64,000 bases of DNA from JACPKO01 sp964406775 (GCA_964406775.1 CAYOSW010000001.1:1-64000); one strand, 5' to 3'; positions 17,672 through 26,744 are shown, numbered from the stretch's first letter. Notes: generated by a model from the letters alone, not told the origin. Translations and numbers: made by a program.

Positions 17672-17689
17672 CCACTAGACGAACGCGGC
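17614..17689 (-). tRNA. tRNA-Glu (anticodon TTC)
   Basis: The reverse strand folds as a complete tRNA with a 7-bp acceptor stem (GCCGCGT with ACGCGGT, first pair G-U). The D-arm begins GTCTAGTGG, the anticodon stem CTGGG/CCCAG has loop TTTTCAT (anticodon TTC), and the T-arm is ACGGG-TTCGACT-CCCGT. Discriminator A and an encoded CCA (17614-17616) complete it. The recombinase gene of the element enters its 3' half on the other strand, showing that this tRNA is the integration target. Confidence 0.95.
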
Positions 17690-18014
17690 GCGTCGGAGTG
17701 TGCTCACAAGTTCGTTTTGTTTTCACAAAAGCTGAACTTACCACTACTCCTCCTTTCAAAATTGCTTTGCAATTTTGGCAAAAGGCAATCAAGAAAAGCC
17801 CTGAAATTTTATCAAAAACTGAAAGAATAGTCTAATATCTCTTTAAGATCTCTTTGATGTTGTTTAATGCAGTTTTAATTAGTTGACCTGAGCCGTGAAA
17901 ATCGCTATTTTATTAGTCCAGCGTAAGTTGGGTTTCTCGCTAAAACATATACTTACTGTCTAAGTTTGTTTATGTATGAAGTTTTAGCAATAAGACTTTG
18001 TATGGCGAGAGAGG
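17690..18014. other. Gene-free stretch between tRNA-Glu and the P450 gene
   Basis: I see no credible coding frame here. It contains an 8-bp hairpin AAAATTGC-TTT-GCAATTTT (17758-17776). It also holds a nested inverted repeat: TCTCGC (17935-17940) with GCGAGA (18005-18010), and inside it CTAAAAC (17940-17946) with GTTTTAG (17981-17987). The latter could be a small RNA or a remnant; no promoter is clear. Confidence 0.5.
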
Positions 18015-18038
18015 AAAAAGCCCCGCAAGGGGCTTTTT
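18015..18038 (-). terminator. Terminator of the P450 gene (bidirectional shape)
   Basis: AAAAAGCCCC-GCAA-GGGGCTTTTT forms a strong GC stem with a 4-nt loop and T-runs on both strands, 12 nt beyond the P450 stop codon. Confidence 0.9.
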
Positions 18039-18050
18039 CTGTGTTAGGGG

Positions 18051-19409
18051 TTATATTTTCCGGATAGTTGCGCTGATTGGTTTATCCGGGCGCAGCACCG
18101 CAAGAGGAGCCGGTTTTGCATCCGTATCAGCGTGAATATCGTGGCCCTGCAGCATTGTAGCGAGAATAAGCGGGCCTTCAACCATAGCTAAAGCCTGGCC
18201 GATACAGGACCTCTCCCCGGTTCCGAACGGGATAAATGATTCCCGCACTGCTGGCCTTTTATCATAAAACCTCTCCGGTCTGAATTTTTCCGGTTCGTCC
18301 CAATAGTCAGGGTGACGGTGTGTCAAATAAGAACAAACGGCAATCACCGAATCTTTTTCTATTGTCTCGCCCGTTGTGAATCCGATATCTTCCGTTGCCT
18401 TGCGGGTAAAGATCCATACCGGAGGAGTTAGTCTCATTGATTCTTCCATCACCGCTTTATGCCATTTTAATGACCGGACTTTTTCGAGATCAGGTAGTCC
18501 TCCTCTCATCACTTCCTGCGACTCTTTTCTTAAAAGTTCAAGATGCTGCGCATTTTCCGGTTTGGATAAATTCATAAAAGTCCAGGTCAGGGCTGTAGAA
18601 GTAGTTTCGTGACCGGCCAGAAGAAACATCAATGCCTCGTTAACTAAAGCGTCGCGGTTTGCCTGAGTGGGACGCTGTAATCCCTCTTTTACCATTAAGC
18701 CGAAGAGCTCATTCTTATTCGGATCGTCATAGCCGCGGCTTAAAATATCCCCGCCGGTTGCCCTTAAATTTGTCAGCGCTTGTCTGACAGTTCTGAATAA
18801 AGGAGTTTCCAGAAGATGAACCGGCAATCCGCCCATTCTGAGCGTATAACTGTAAAAATCCAAAGCTGTAGTTAAATCGCGGTTTAAACGGACAGTTTCC
18901 TCGGGTGTAGCCTGGTATCCGAAAAAAGCTTCGGTAGCGATTCTTAATGTAAGTGACGTTAAATCCGCACTCAAGTCGGGTGTTACGGGATTTCCGACCC
19001 GCCTGGGATAATCAGTTTCCCAGGAATCTAGGGTTGCCCCTGCCTGTGCCGATATTACCGGAATATAGGATGCCAGCATTTTCCGGTGAAAAGCCGGAAG
19101 AGCCATCTGTCTGCGCCATTTCCATTCTTCTCCGTCGGCAATATCCAGCATATTTGTGCCTATCAGACGGCGCATAATTTCCGAATCAAAGCCTGCTTTA
19201 TCTATTTTGTCTTCGTGAGTCGAAAAAAGTTCACCTATAAGTAACGGATCTGAGAGTAAAATCCCTCGGCGGCTTAGAAAATTAACTTTAGCAAAACCTC
19301 CGCGAGAAGCAAATATTTGTCCTATTCCTTCAAGCGGGCTGTGTGAAAATACGTATGCTGCCCCGAGGGCTTCTGCAAATCCCAATTTCGGTTCGTGAAC
19401 GATAGCCAT
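18051..19409 (-). CDS. Cytochrome P450
   Basis: A 452-residue protein with all P450 landmarks: C-helix EEWKWRRQMALPAFH, I-helix oxygen-binding AGHETTS (about 265-271), K-helix ESMR (ExxR, ~323-326), PERF motif KFRPERF, and heme loop FIPFGTGERSCIGQ with ligand Cys ~402. It is soluble, with no membrane anchor, and of normal bacterial length. P450s insert one oxygen atom from O2 using electrons from a redox partner; no ferredoxin or reductase gene is nearby. The start is ATG 19409, 8 nt after TATAAT; TTG 19415 is less likely. The substrate is unknown. Such an enzyme is unusual for a fermentative CPR-type genome. Confidence 0.95.
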   Translation of the reverse strand: MAIVHEPKLGFAEALGAAYVFSHSPLEGIGQIFASRGGFAKVNFLSRRGILLSDPLLIGELFSTHEDKIDKAGFDSEIMRRLIGTNMLDIADGEEWKWRRQMALPAFHRKMLASYIPVISAQAGATLDSWETDYPRRVGNPVTPDLSADLTSLTLRIATEAFFGYQATPEETVRLNRDLTTALDFYSYTLRMGGLPVHLLETPLFRTVRQALTNLRATGGDILSRGYDDPNKNELFGLMVKEGLQRPTQANRDALVNEALMFLLAGHETTSTALTWTFMNLSKPENAQHLELLRKESQEVMRGGLPDLEKVRSLKWHKAVMEESMRLTPPVWIFTRKATEDIGFTTGETIEKDSVIAVCSYLTHRHPDYWDEPEKFRPERFYDKRPAVRESFIPFGTGERSCIGQALAMVEGPLILATMLQGHDIHADTDAKPAPLAVLRPDKPISATIRKI

Positions 19410-19417
19410 AGCCAAAT

Positions 19418-19446
19418 ATTATAAAACAGTTCATACTCTATTACAA
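19418..19446 (-). promoter_or_regulatory. P450 promoter (leaderless)
   Basis: On the minus strand TTGTAA (19441-19446), a 17-bp spacer and TATAAT (19418-19423) are followed after 8 nt by the ATG at 19409. There is no Shine-Dalgarno, so the mRNA should start at or next to the start codon. Confidence 0.65.
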
Positions 19447-19508
19447 CCTATAGTTCATTGAAACAAGCTACTATGCTGGAGCGAAGTGGCTGAGACCGGT
19501 AATTCTCA

Positions 19509-20198
19509 TTAACTATTCGGGGAAAGGGGTAGTATTTCGCTTTTGAGTAATCCGATAATATACGGGACACTTCCTGGTTGGTCAAAATGGCCCTGGCCTT
19601 GAGCCAAAATAGGTTTTGCGCCGAAAGTTGAGGCAATGTTCCCGAGATTAGTTTCGGGAGGTTTGACGACCGTATCGTCTGCTGAATTTACGGCAACAAA
19701 CGCTCCGCGGATGTGGTCCCTGATTATTGAGGGAGATAATTGTCTGCCGTAGCATCTTTGGTCGAGTAAGGGGTCGCCTGAAGCAGTTTTATGTCTTCCC
19801 GCAATCAGAAGTGCGGCATCTACTGTCACTGCGTATTGACTGAGGGTATACAAAGCAATATTTACGCCTAAGCTGTGGCCGGCAAGTATCACAGGTCTTT
19901 TGGCTGATCGAATAAGTTCTGCTAATTTATAGGAGGCTGTCTCCGGATTCATTATTTTTTCCGGATCTGAGGTATTAGCCGGGTTGGTTAAGGGTAAATC
20001 GGGGACAACGGTCAGTAAATTTAATTGGGAAGGTGCCTGGATGCTTAGTGTGGAATAAACTCCCATATCAGGTGAACCGTTATAACCGTGAGTCAGAATT
20101 AGCGTGCCTGAAAATTCGTGTCCTGTAAAAAGAAGTGCAAAAGCTCCGGCTGTCGTTTTTAAAAACCCCCGCCTGCCAACCCGAATTCTTTCGGCCAT
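19509..20198 (-). CDS. Tat-exported alpha/beta hydrolase
   Basis: The N-terminus RIRVGRRGFLKTTAGAFALLF is a twin-arginine signal. The rest is a small alpha/beta hydrolase with nucleophile elbow GHSLG, an acid in VNSADDTVV and the final His in GQGHFD, most like the RBBP9/YdeN serine hydrolases. The protein would act outside the membrane as an esterase or similar; the substrate is unknown. I use ATG 20198 because the Tat motif then lies at the usual distance and TATAAT ends 6 nt upstream (leaderless). It lies upstream of the P450 on the same strand but has its own promoter. Confidence 0.8.
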   Translation of the reverse strand: MAERIRVGRRGFLKTTAGAFALLFTGHEFSGTLILTHGYNGSPDMGVYSTLSIQAPSQLNLLTVVPDLPLTNPANTSDPEKIMNPETASYKLAELIRSAKRPVILAGHSLGVNIALYTLSQYAVTVDAALLIAGRHKTASGDPLLDQRCYGRQLSPSIIRDHIRGAFVAVNSADDTVVKPPETNLGNIASTFGAKPILAQGQGHFDQPGSVPYIIGLLKSEILPLSPNS

Positions 20199-20310
20199 AT
20201 CGAAATTATAGTAAAAACAACCGCAAAAAGCATACGTCACGCGTACCTGCTTACACTTCTCTTACAGCTTCTTAAATCATCTTAGAAAAATATGTTATAT
20301 AAATCTCATT

Positions 20311-20460
20311 ATGGATCCTAACGTTGCCGAAGCGCAAAGAAAAAGAGAGGAAGCCGAAAGACTCCAGCAGGAAGCTGACCTTGAGGAAGCGCGGGCCAGA
20401 GAACTCGCAGAACAAGAGAAAGCAGCGATTGATGATAAATACGGAATAAGTCAACAGTAA
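20311..20460 (+). CDS. Small charged helical protein (49 aa)
   Basis: ATG 20311 to TAA 20458-20460 encodes a 49-residue protein made almost entirely of a Glu/Arg/Ala-rich helix (RKREEAERLQQEADLEEARA) with a short end DDKYGISQQ. It is probably a single coiled-coil helix. TATAAA ends 7 nt before ATG, matching the leaderless start pattern of neighbouring genes, which supports it as real. Function unknown. Confidence 0.55.
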   Translation: MDPNVAEAQRKREEAERLQQEADLEEARARELAEQEKAAIDDKYGISQQ

Positions 20461-20499
20461 TCCGTCAGGTAAATGTCTGAATTAAGTTATTTTGCAGGG

Positions 20500-20528
20500 T
20501 TGTCAAACTTTTTTCTGACAGATAAAAT
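20500..20528 (+). promoter_or_regulatory. gltB promoter (leaderless)
   Basis: TTGTCA (20500-20505), a 17-bp spacer and TAAAAT (20523-20528) are followed after 8 nt by the GTG start at 20537. No Shine-Dalgarno is present. Confidence 0.7.
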
Positions 20529-20536
20529 GATTCTGC

Positions 20537-23500
20537 GTGAAAAGGGAACTGCAATCACCAGTACCGAATGCCCTTTACATCCCCGGCAGGGTCCACGATG
20601 CTTGCGGGGTTGGTTTTTTGGCAAACGTGAACGGCTACCGTTCAGGCCGTCTTCTTCAGGATTCTCTCATAGCTTTAGGCAGACTTTCCCACAGGGGTGC
20701 CAACGTCGGGGACACTTCTGACGGTTCGGGAATACTAATTCAGCTTCCATCGGAATTTTTTGCACTTCAGGCCGGGCGCCTGGGGCACGGTACTAGAAAT
20801 TTACAGCCTGGGGATTTAGGAGTCGGGATGGTTTTTTTGCCGGGACAGGATAGACAGGCTGCGGAATCGGCAAGAGGAAGAACCGAAATAGCGTTCGCGT
20901 CGAGAAATTTACGTGTACTCGGGTGGCGCGAAGTTCCTGTCGAACCCGGAGTTCTGGGAAAAAAGGCCGGAGATACAAAGCCTCAAATTGAGCAGATAAT
21001 AATTTCCCGTCCCGAAGGAATGGATGCTAAAGCTTTTGAGAGAGAGCTTCATCTGGCAAGCAGGCTGGCGGAAAATCTTTCGTCGCAGGCGGATATTGAA
21101 GGATTATATTTTGCGTCCGTTTCCGCGCAAACTCTTACCTATAAAGCGTTAGTTGAAGGAAGCAAACTCGGCCAGTTTTATCCCGAACTATCGGATCCCC
21201 TGATGCAGATTGCTTTTGCCCAGGTTCATCAAAGATATTCAACAAACACTTTACCGAGTTGGGAAAATGCCCAGCCTTTTCAGTTCCTTGCTCATAACGG
21301 GGAAATAAATACGGTTGGTGGCAATAAAATATGGACCGCAGCCAGGGAAGCGGGGATGAGATCTCCTGTCTGGGGTGGTGCATTAGCAGACCTAAGCCCG
21401 GTCATTCGGGGCGGAGGTTCGGATTCGGCGAACTTAGATAATGTTATTAAACTCCTGACACTCTCGGGACGCTCGGTAAGCGAAGCTATGGCCATAGCTG
21501 TTCCATCAGCTTGGGAAAACGATAGTGGAATGAGCGCGCAGGAGAGAGCCTTCTTCGAGCACGGACAGCTTTTTATGAATCCCTGGGACGGACCTGCACT
21601 TTTGGTTTTTACCGACGGAACGGAAATCGGCGCAATTTTGGATCGGAACGGTTTACGGCCTGCAAGATATATGGAAACCAAAGGCGGATTGATTGCGGTT
21701 ACTTCGGAAGCGGGCGTTGTGCCTGTTGATGAATCTGAAATTACCAAAAAAGGAAGGCTCGGACCGGGACAGATGGTTATTGTCGATATTGCCGGGGGGA
21801 GGGTTAAGGAAGATGCGCAAATAAAAACGGAACTTGCCTCAAAACACCCTTACGCGCAAATTACTGGGGAGACTATCCGCCCTTTAAGCGTTTTTACGGG
21901 CAGGACCGAACCTGATTTAAACGGCCACGAACATTATCTTCTTTATCCTCCGACTTTAAGCCAGCTCCAGATTGCCCACGGTATGACGCACGAAGATATC
22001 GAAACTGTAATTACATCTATGGCTCAGGAAGGAAAAGACCCGGTATGGTCGATGGGCAAGGATACACCTGAGGCGGCGATTTTATCCGATGTTGTGCGTC
22101 CGCTTGATGTATTTTTTAAACAGCGTTTTGCTCAGGTAACAAATCCTCCCATCGATCCTATAAGGGAGAGAGCCGTAATGTCTTTAAATACGGTATTGGG
22201 TCCCAGACCCGATATGCTTTCAACCGAAGTTTTTGACGGTACGGTTATTAAACTTGAAAGTCCGATACTTGATGATGCTCAGCTTAAGGTTTTAAAGTCG
22301 GTTAAAGAAGGTCCCGTATCGGTTGCAACAGTCGGGACATTATTTGATATCGCCAAAGGCCCGGGAGAGCTGGAAAATGCGGTTGCCGGTCTGGTTAAGC
22401 AGGCAGAGGCTCTCGTTGATTCGGGTAAGGGGATATTGGTCTTAAGCGACAGAGGAATAACAAAAGATAAGGCTTCAATGCCGATATTGATGGCGCTCGG
22501 TGCGGTTCATCAGCATCTTATAAAAACAGGCAAGAGAATGCAGACAAGTATTGTGGTCGAGACGGGCTCTTCCTGGGATATTCACCAGCTGGCTTTGCTT
22601 GCAGGATACGGAGCAGATGCCATCAATCCCTGGCTGGCCTTTCAGACTGCGGAAGCGATAGCTGCTTCAAAATCCGATAACGGACACGGCGACAGACTGA
22701 TGAGGGAGGCGAGAGAAAAATACCGCAAGGCTGCGGAAGCAGGGCTTTTAAAGATTTTTTCCAAGATGGGAATCTCCACTTTTGCAGGCTACCAGGGTGC
22801 CCAGATTTTTGATGCCATTGGTTTATCCCGGGACGTTGTTGATCTTTGTTTTACCGGTACTTCGTCTCCTTTAGGCGGACTGGGATTTGAACAAATAGGA
22901 GAGGACGTTATAGCTCTTCACACCCAGGCTTTTGATCACGACGGCTTATCAAAATTGCCGTTTCCGGGACTATTTAAGTTTAACAGACAGGGTCCGGGTC
23001 CTTCGATGAGTCACGCACATTCGCCGGAAGTCTGGCGGGCACTCCAGGCTGTTGCCAGGAACGGGATTCCTGCCCACGATGGTGTCGAGCTGAAATATCA
23101 GGTTTACGCGGATAAAATTAACGGAGGTCCGGTCAGGGGACTGCGGGATTTATTGGGATTCGTTCCGCAAAATCCGGAAATTGATATTTCTGAGGTTGAA
23201 GATGCTTTGGGGATAGTTAGAGGCAGGTTTATTTCAACCGCGATGTCGCTAGGGGCATTGGGGCCTGAAGCCTGGAAGGACCTGGCGGTTGCTATGAACC
23301 GCCTAGGCGGACGTTCCAATTCGGGAGAGGGCGGGGAAGATCCGAGATTATATCGGGATCAGCCTGAGCGGATGGATAATAAAATTAAGCAAGTTGCTTC
23401 AGCCAGATTCGGTGTAACCGCGGAATATTTGATTATGGCTGATGAGCTGGAAATTAAAATGGCCCAGGGCGCCAAACCCGGAGAAGGGGGTCAATTACCA

Positions 23501-25129
23501 GGTTTTAAAGTTAATTCCGAAATTGCTTTCTATAGAAAAACGGAGGAAGGTATTGAATTAATATCTCCACCTCCCCACCACGATATTTACAGTATCGAAG
23601 ACCTGGCTCAGCTGATTTATGATTTAAAACAGGTTAACCCTGATGCCAAAATCGGAGTAAAGCTGGTTTCTGAATCGGGAGTCGGAACAATAGCCGCGGG
23701 AGTTGCTAAAGCGGGCGCAGATTATGTTTTAATTGCAGGAAACAACGGAGGAACAGGTGCAGCACCCTTGGCGTCCATTCATAGCGCGGGTTCTCCTCTT
23801 GAATTAGGTCTTGCGGAGGCTCAGCAGGAACTGGTGGCCAACGGTTTAAGGGGAGGAATAACTCTGCGGGCCGACGGCGGACTTCAAACCGGCAGGGATG
23901 TGGTTATTGCGGCAATGCTGGGGGCTGATGAATTCGGCTTCGGGACAAGTCTTCTGGAGTCCCTCGGGTGTGTTATGGCCAGACAATGTCACTTAAATAC
24001 GTGTCCGGCAGGAATTGCCACACAGGACCCCGAAAAAAGAGCAAGATATAAAGGGACTCCTGACAATGCGGCAGCATATCTGCTCAGTGTTGCACGGGAT
24101 GTAAGAGGATATCTTGCCAGACTGGGAGTCTCGAGTCTTGATGAGGTTATCGGCAGGACAGATTTCCTGACCCAGCTGCCGAGCGAGTCCGCAGTACGCG
24201 CCAACACTCTGGATTTATCACCCGTTTTAGCTCAAATAGATCCCACAGGCAGTGAACCGAAGAAGCGGATACCCGGACGGACCAATGCCGCACCCGAGAA
24301 AGGAAGACAAATCAATAAAACAATTCTTGAAGATGTAAAAAGCGGATTAATAGCCGGAGGTTCCGTTGAAAGAACTTACGAAGTTTCAGTCAGCGACAGG
24401 ACGATTGGTGCAACTCTTGCCGGTTTTATCGCAAAGGAATTCGGGATTCTGCCTGAAACGGGACTACCCGAGGGGGCGGTTAAACTGAACTTCAGGGGAA
24501 GTGCCGGGCAGAGTTTTGCCGCATTTGCCTCTCTCGGAATGGAATTAAATCTTGAGGGGGAGGCGCAGGACGGCGTTGCTAAAAGCCTGTCGGGAGGAGT
24601 CATTACAATAAGACCTCCGCGTGAAGCAGGCTATGTTCATCAGGAGAGCGTGATAGTTGGAAACGCTGTCGGATATGGGGCAACTTCGGGTAAAGTCTTT
24701 ATTTCCGGTCAGGCAGGTGAGCGGTTTGCGGTAAGAAACAGCGGAGCGACGCTGGTTGTTGAAGGTTTAGGAGATCACGGTTGCGAATATATGACCGGCG
24801 GAGAGGTCTTCGTATTAGGAAAAACTGGTAAAAATTTCGGTGCCGGAATGTCGGCAGGAACGGCTTATGTTCTTGATGAAAGTGGAGATTTTGAGGGTAA
24901 AGTGAATAAAGAGATGGTTAATGTTGCGGTCATAAACGAGGGAGGGGAATTGGAGAAACTCAGAGCTATGATAGAAGAACACCGCACAAGAACCGGCAGT
25001 GTTAAGGGCTCCGAGATGCTAGATAATTGGGAAACTTACTCCGGACTATTCAGAAAAGTTGAGCCTAAAAAAGCAAAAAATGCACAAATTCAGGATCCCG
25101 TTGCAGCCACCGCGGCAGCCCGGGCATAG
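20537..25129 (+). CDS. gltB: Glutamate synthase large subunit
   Basis: At 1530 residues this matches full-length bacterial GltB. The N-terminal class II glutamine amidotransferase domain starts at HDACGVGFL (Cys23 nucleophile after a short propeptide). A central domain follows (~480-780), then the FMN/2-oxoglutarate synthase domain with the 3Fe-4S cluster segment CHLNTCPAGIATQ, and the C-terminal GXGXG beta-helix (~1240-1480). The enzyme makes two glutamates from glutamine and 2-oxoglutarate. The usual NADPH-binding GltD partner is not in the window, so a ferredoxin-dependent or solitary form is possible. The GTG start lies 8 nt behind a good -10 box. Confidence 0.96.
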   Translation: MKRELQSPVPNALYIPGRVHDACGVGFLANVNGYRSGRLLQDSLIALGRLSHRGANVGDTSDGSGILIQLPSEFFALQAGRLGHGTRNLQPGDLGVGMVFLPGQDRQAAESARGRTEIAFASRNLRVLGWREVPVEPGVLGKKAGDTKPQIEQIIISRPEGMDAKAFERELHLASRLAENLSSQADIEGLYFASVSAQTLTYKALVEGSKLGQFYPELSDPLMQIAFAQVHQRYSTNTLPSWENAQPFQFLAHNGEINTVGGNKIWTAAREAGMRSPVWGGALADLSPVIRGGGSDSANLDNVIKLLTLSGRSVSEAMAIAVPSAWENDSGMSAQERAFFEHGQLFMNPWDGPALLVFTDGTEIGAILDRNGLRPARYMETKGGLIAVTSEAGVVPVDESEITKKGRLGPGQMVIVDIAGGRVKEDAQIKTELASKHPYAQITGETIRPLSVFTGRTEPDLNGHEHYLLYPPTLSQLQIAHGMTHEDIETVITSMAQEGKDPVWSMGKDTPEAAILSDVVRPLDVFFKQRFAQVTNPPIDPIRERAVMSLNTVLGPRPDMLSTEVFDGTVIKLESPILDDAQLKVLKSVKEGPVSVATVGTLFDIAKGPGELENAVAGLVKQAEALVDSGKGILVLSDRGITKDKASMPILMALGAVHQHLIKTGKRMQTSIVVETGSSWDIHQLALLAGYGADAINPWLAFQTAEAIAASKSDNGHGDRLMREAREKYRKAAEAGLLKIFSKMGISTFAGYQGAQIFDAIGLSRDVVDLCFTGTSSPLGGLGFEQIGEDVIALHTQAFDHDGLSKLPFPGLFKFNRQGPGPSMSHAHSPEVWRALQAVARNGIPAHDGVELKYQVYADKINGGPVRGLRDLLGFVPQNPEIDISEVEDALGIVRGRFISTAMSLGALGPEAWKDLAVAMNRLGGRSNSGEGGEDPRLYRDQPERMDNKIKQVASARFGVTAEYLIMADELEIKMAQGAKPGEGGQLPGFKVNSEIAFYRKTEEGIELISPPPHHDIYSIEDLAQLIYDLKQVNPDAKIGVKLVSESGVGTIAAGVAKAGADYVLIAGNNGGTGAAPLASIHSAGSPLELGLAEAQQELVANGLRGGITLRADGGLQTGRDVVIAAMLGADEFGFGTSLLESLGCVMARQCHLNTCPAGIATQDPEKRARYKGTPDNAAAYLLSVARDVRGYLARLGVSSLDEVIGRTDFLTQLPSESAVRANTLDLSPVLAQIDPTGSEPKKRIPGRTNAAPEKGRQINKTILEDVKSGLIAGGSVERTYEVSVSDRTIGATLAGFIAKEFGILPETGLPEGAVKLNFRGSAGQSFAAFASLGMELNLEGEAQDGVAKSLSGGVITIRPPREAGYVHQESVIVGNAVGYGATSGKVFISGQAGERFAVRNSGATLVVEGLGDHGCEYMTGGEVFVLGKTGKNFGAGMSAGTAYVLDESGDFEGKVNKEMVNVAVINEGGELEKLRAMIEEHRTRTGSVKGSEMLDNWETYSGLFRKVEPKKAKNAQIQDPVAATAAARA

Positions 25130-25177
25130 GGAACTTGAATATAATGACTGCCGGGACTTCGCTGTATAATTACCACA

Positions 25178-26134
25178 ATGAATTGGGTTGATCTTACAAT
25201 TATTATTCTGCTTCTGTTTTTTGTTTATGAATCCATCGGACGCAATTTGTTGAGTGAGGTTCTTGATGCCGCGTCATTTCTGATCGCTTTTTTTGCTTCA
25301 CTGCGTTTTTATAACGAAATAGCTTCATTTTTTATTAACAATTTTCAGGTTCCGAACTCCCTAAGCAAAATTTTCGGTTTTATTATCGTTTGGTTTTTGG
25401 TGGAAGCGGTATTTTTCGGTTTAATCCATCTGATTGTTTTTAAGTCACTCAAATTTATTCGCTATCCGAAATTCTTAAATTATCTTTCTCTGGTTCCAGC
25501 ACTGTTTCGGGGATTGGTGTTTATTTCAATTATCTTAGTACTCTTAGGTACTTTTCCGGTCCAGCCGAGGATAAAAAAAGACATTCACGATTCAAAACTC
25601 GGATCACTGATTTTAAATCAAACATATAAGCTTGAAGGGCCCTTAAAAGAAGTTTTCGGCGGGATTACCGAGGACACCTTTACATTCCTGACGGTAAAGC
25701 CCAGAAGTGATCAGACGGTTAATTTAGGTTTTAAAACGACAGAATTCAGCCCCAATCCTGCATTTGAAAATGAGCTTATCGCCCTGGTCAATAAAGAAAG
25801 AGCCTCGAGGAATTTACAAACACTTACCGCTGATGATACATTAACAAAAATCGGCAGAGGTCACTCGGTTGATATGTTTACCAGAGGTTACTTTGCCCAT
25901 AATTCTCCGGAGGGAAGGAATGTATCCGATAGGGCAATGGAAAAAAATTACAGCTTTTTGGTTATCGGAGAAAATTTGGCATATGCCCCAAGTGTAGCGC
26001 TGGCGCACAAAGGATTGATGGACTCCGAAGGCCACCGGGCGAATATTTTATCTCCCGATTTCAGTAAAATAGGTATCGGAATAATGGACGGGGGGGTTTA
26101 CGGACTTATGGTAACGCAGGTTTTCTCAAATTAG
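25178..26134 (+). CDS. CvpA-like membrane domain fused to a CAP/SCP domain
   Basis: Residues ~1-150 contain four hydrophobic helices in the CvpA (colicin V production) style, and residues ~185-318 form a CAP domain with GHSVDMFTRGYFAHNSPEG, GENLAYA and LMDSEGHRANIL, the conserved His/Glu/His surface. The CAP domain would lie outside the cell. Its biochemical activity is unknown. TATAAT ends 7 nt before ATG (leaderless). The thermonuclease gene begins 1 nt after its stop, so the two form an operon of extracytoplasmic proteins. Confidence 0.85.
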   Translation: MNWVDLTIIILLLFFVYESIGRNLLSEVLDAASFLIAFFASLRFYNEIASFFINNFQVPNSLSKIFGFIIVWFLVEAVFFGLIHLIVFKSLKFIRYPKFLNYLSLVPALFRGLVFISIILVLLGTFPVQPRIKKDIHDSKLGSLILNQTYKLEGPLKEVFGGITEDTFTFLTVKPRSDQTVNLGFKTTEFSPNPAFENELIALVNKERASRNLQTLTADDTLTKIGRGHSVDMFTRGYFAHNSPEGRNVSDRAMEKNYSFLVIGENLAYAPSVALAHKGLMDSEGHRANILSPDFSKIGIGIMDGGVYGLMVTQVFSN

Positions 26135-26135
26135 T

Positions 26136-26744
26136 ATGGATTATAAAAAGGTTTCACTGCTCGGGCTGGTAATTCTAATTTCTATTTCGCTTGGATCTTT
26201 TTTAATTTGGCAGGGACTTAATCTGGACAGGAAAGCTGACGAGCAAAATGTCCTAGGCAGTTTAACCGAGCAGACTGTTGCTTCAGCTTCACCCTCCGCA
26301 AGTCCGGTTACTTCGCTTAATTCACAAAATCCTCTTGCAGAAGTCGTAAAAGTGGTTGACGGAGACACTTTTGAGGTGAGGATTGACGGACAAAACTATA
26401 AAGTAAGGATGATCGGGATAGATACGCCCGAAACCGTTGATCCGCGCAGGCCTGTAGGATGCTTCGGGAAAAAAGCCAGTGCTGAGACCAAAAGATTACT
26501 CGAAGGTAAAGAAGTAATTTTAGCAAAGGATGTATCAGAAGCAGATAAATATAACCGCCTGCTGAGGTATGTATATTTACCAATTGGCGACGGAAACAAT
26601 CTATTTATAAATGATTATCTGATACGCCAGGGTTATGCAAAAATCCTGACATATCCGCCGGATATAAAATATAACTCAAGATTTCTTGAGGCAGAAAGGG
26701 AAGCCAGGGATAATTTAAGGGGATTGTGGGGAGAATGCAAATGA
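26136..26744 (+). CDS. Membrane-anchored thermonuclease (SNase-like)
   Basis: A single N-terminal membrane helix (about 8-28), a Ser/Ala/Pro-rich linker, then an SNase fold with catalytic DGDTFEV, VRMIGIDTPE and EADKYNRLLRYVYL. Staphylococcal nuclease-type enzymes cleave DNA and RNA with Ca2+. Being anchored outside, it may provide nucleotides by digesting external nucleic acid, a plausible role for a cell with limited nucleotide synthesis (inference). It follows the CvpA-CAP gene by 1 nt. Confidence 0.9.
   Translation: MDYKKVSLLGLVILISISLGSFLIWQGLNLDRKADEQNVLGSLTEQTVASASPSASPVTSLNSQNPLAEVVKVVDGDTFEVRIDGQNYKVRMIGIDTPETVDPRRPVGCFGKKASAETKRLLEGKEVILAKDVSEADKYNRLLRYVYLPIGDGNNLFINDYLIRQGYAKILTYPPDIKYNSRFLEAEREARDNLRGLWGECK

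Noticed and set aside
17604..17792. A minus-strand frame ending in GFDSRTRYQRG
   Set aside because: It is the tRNA-Glu gene and its flank read as protein; no start signals and the tRNA explains the sequence.
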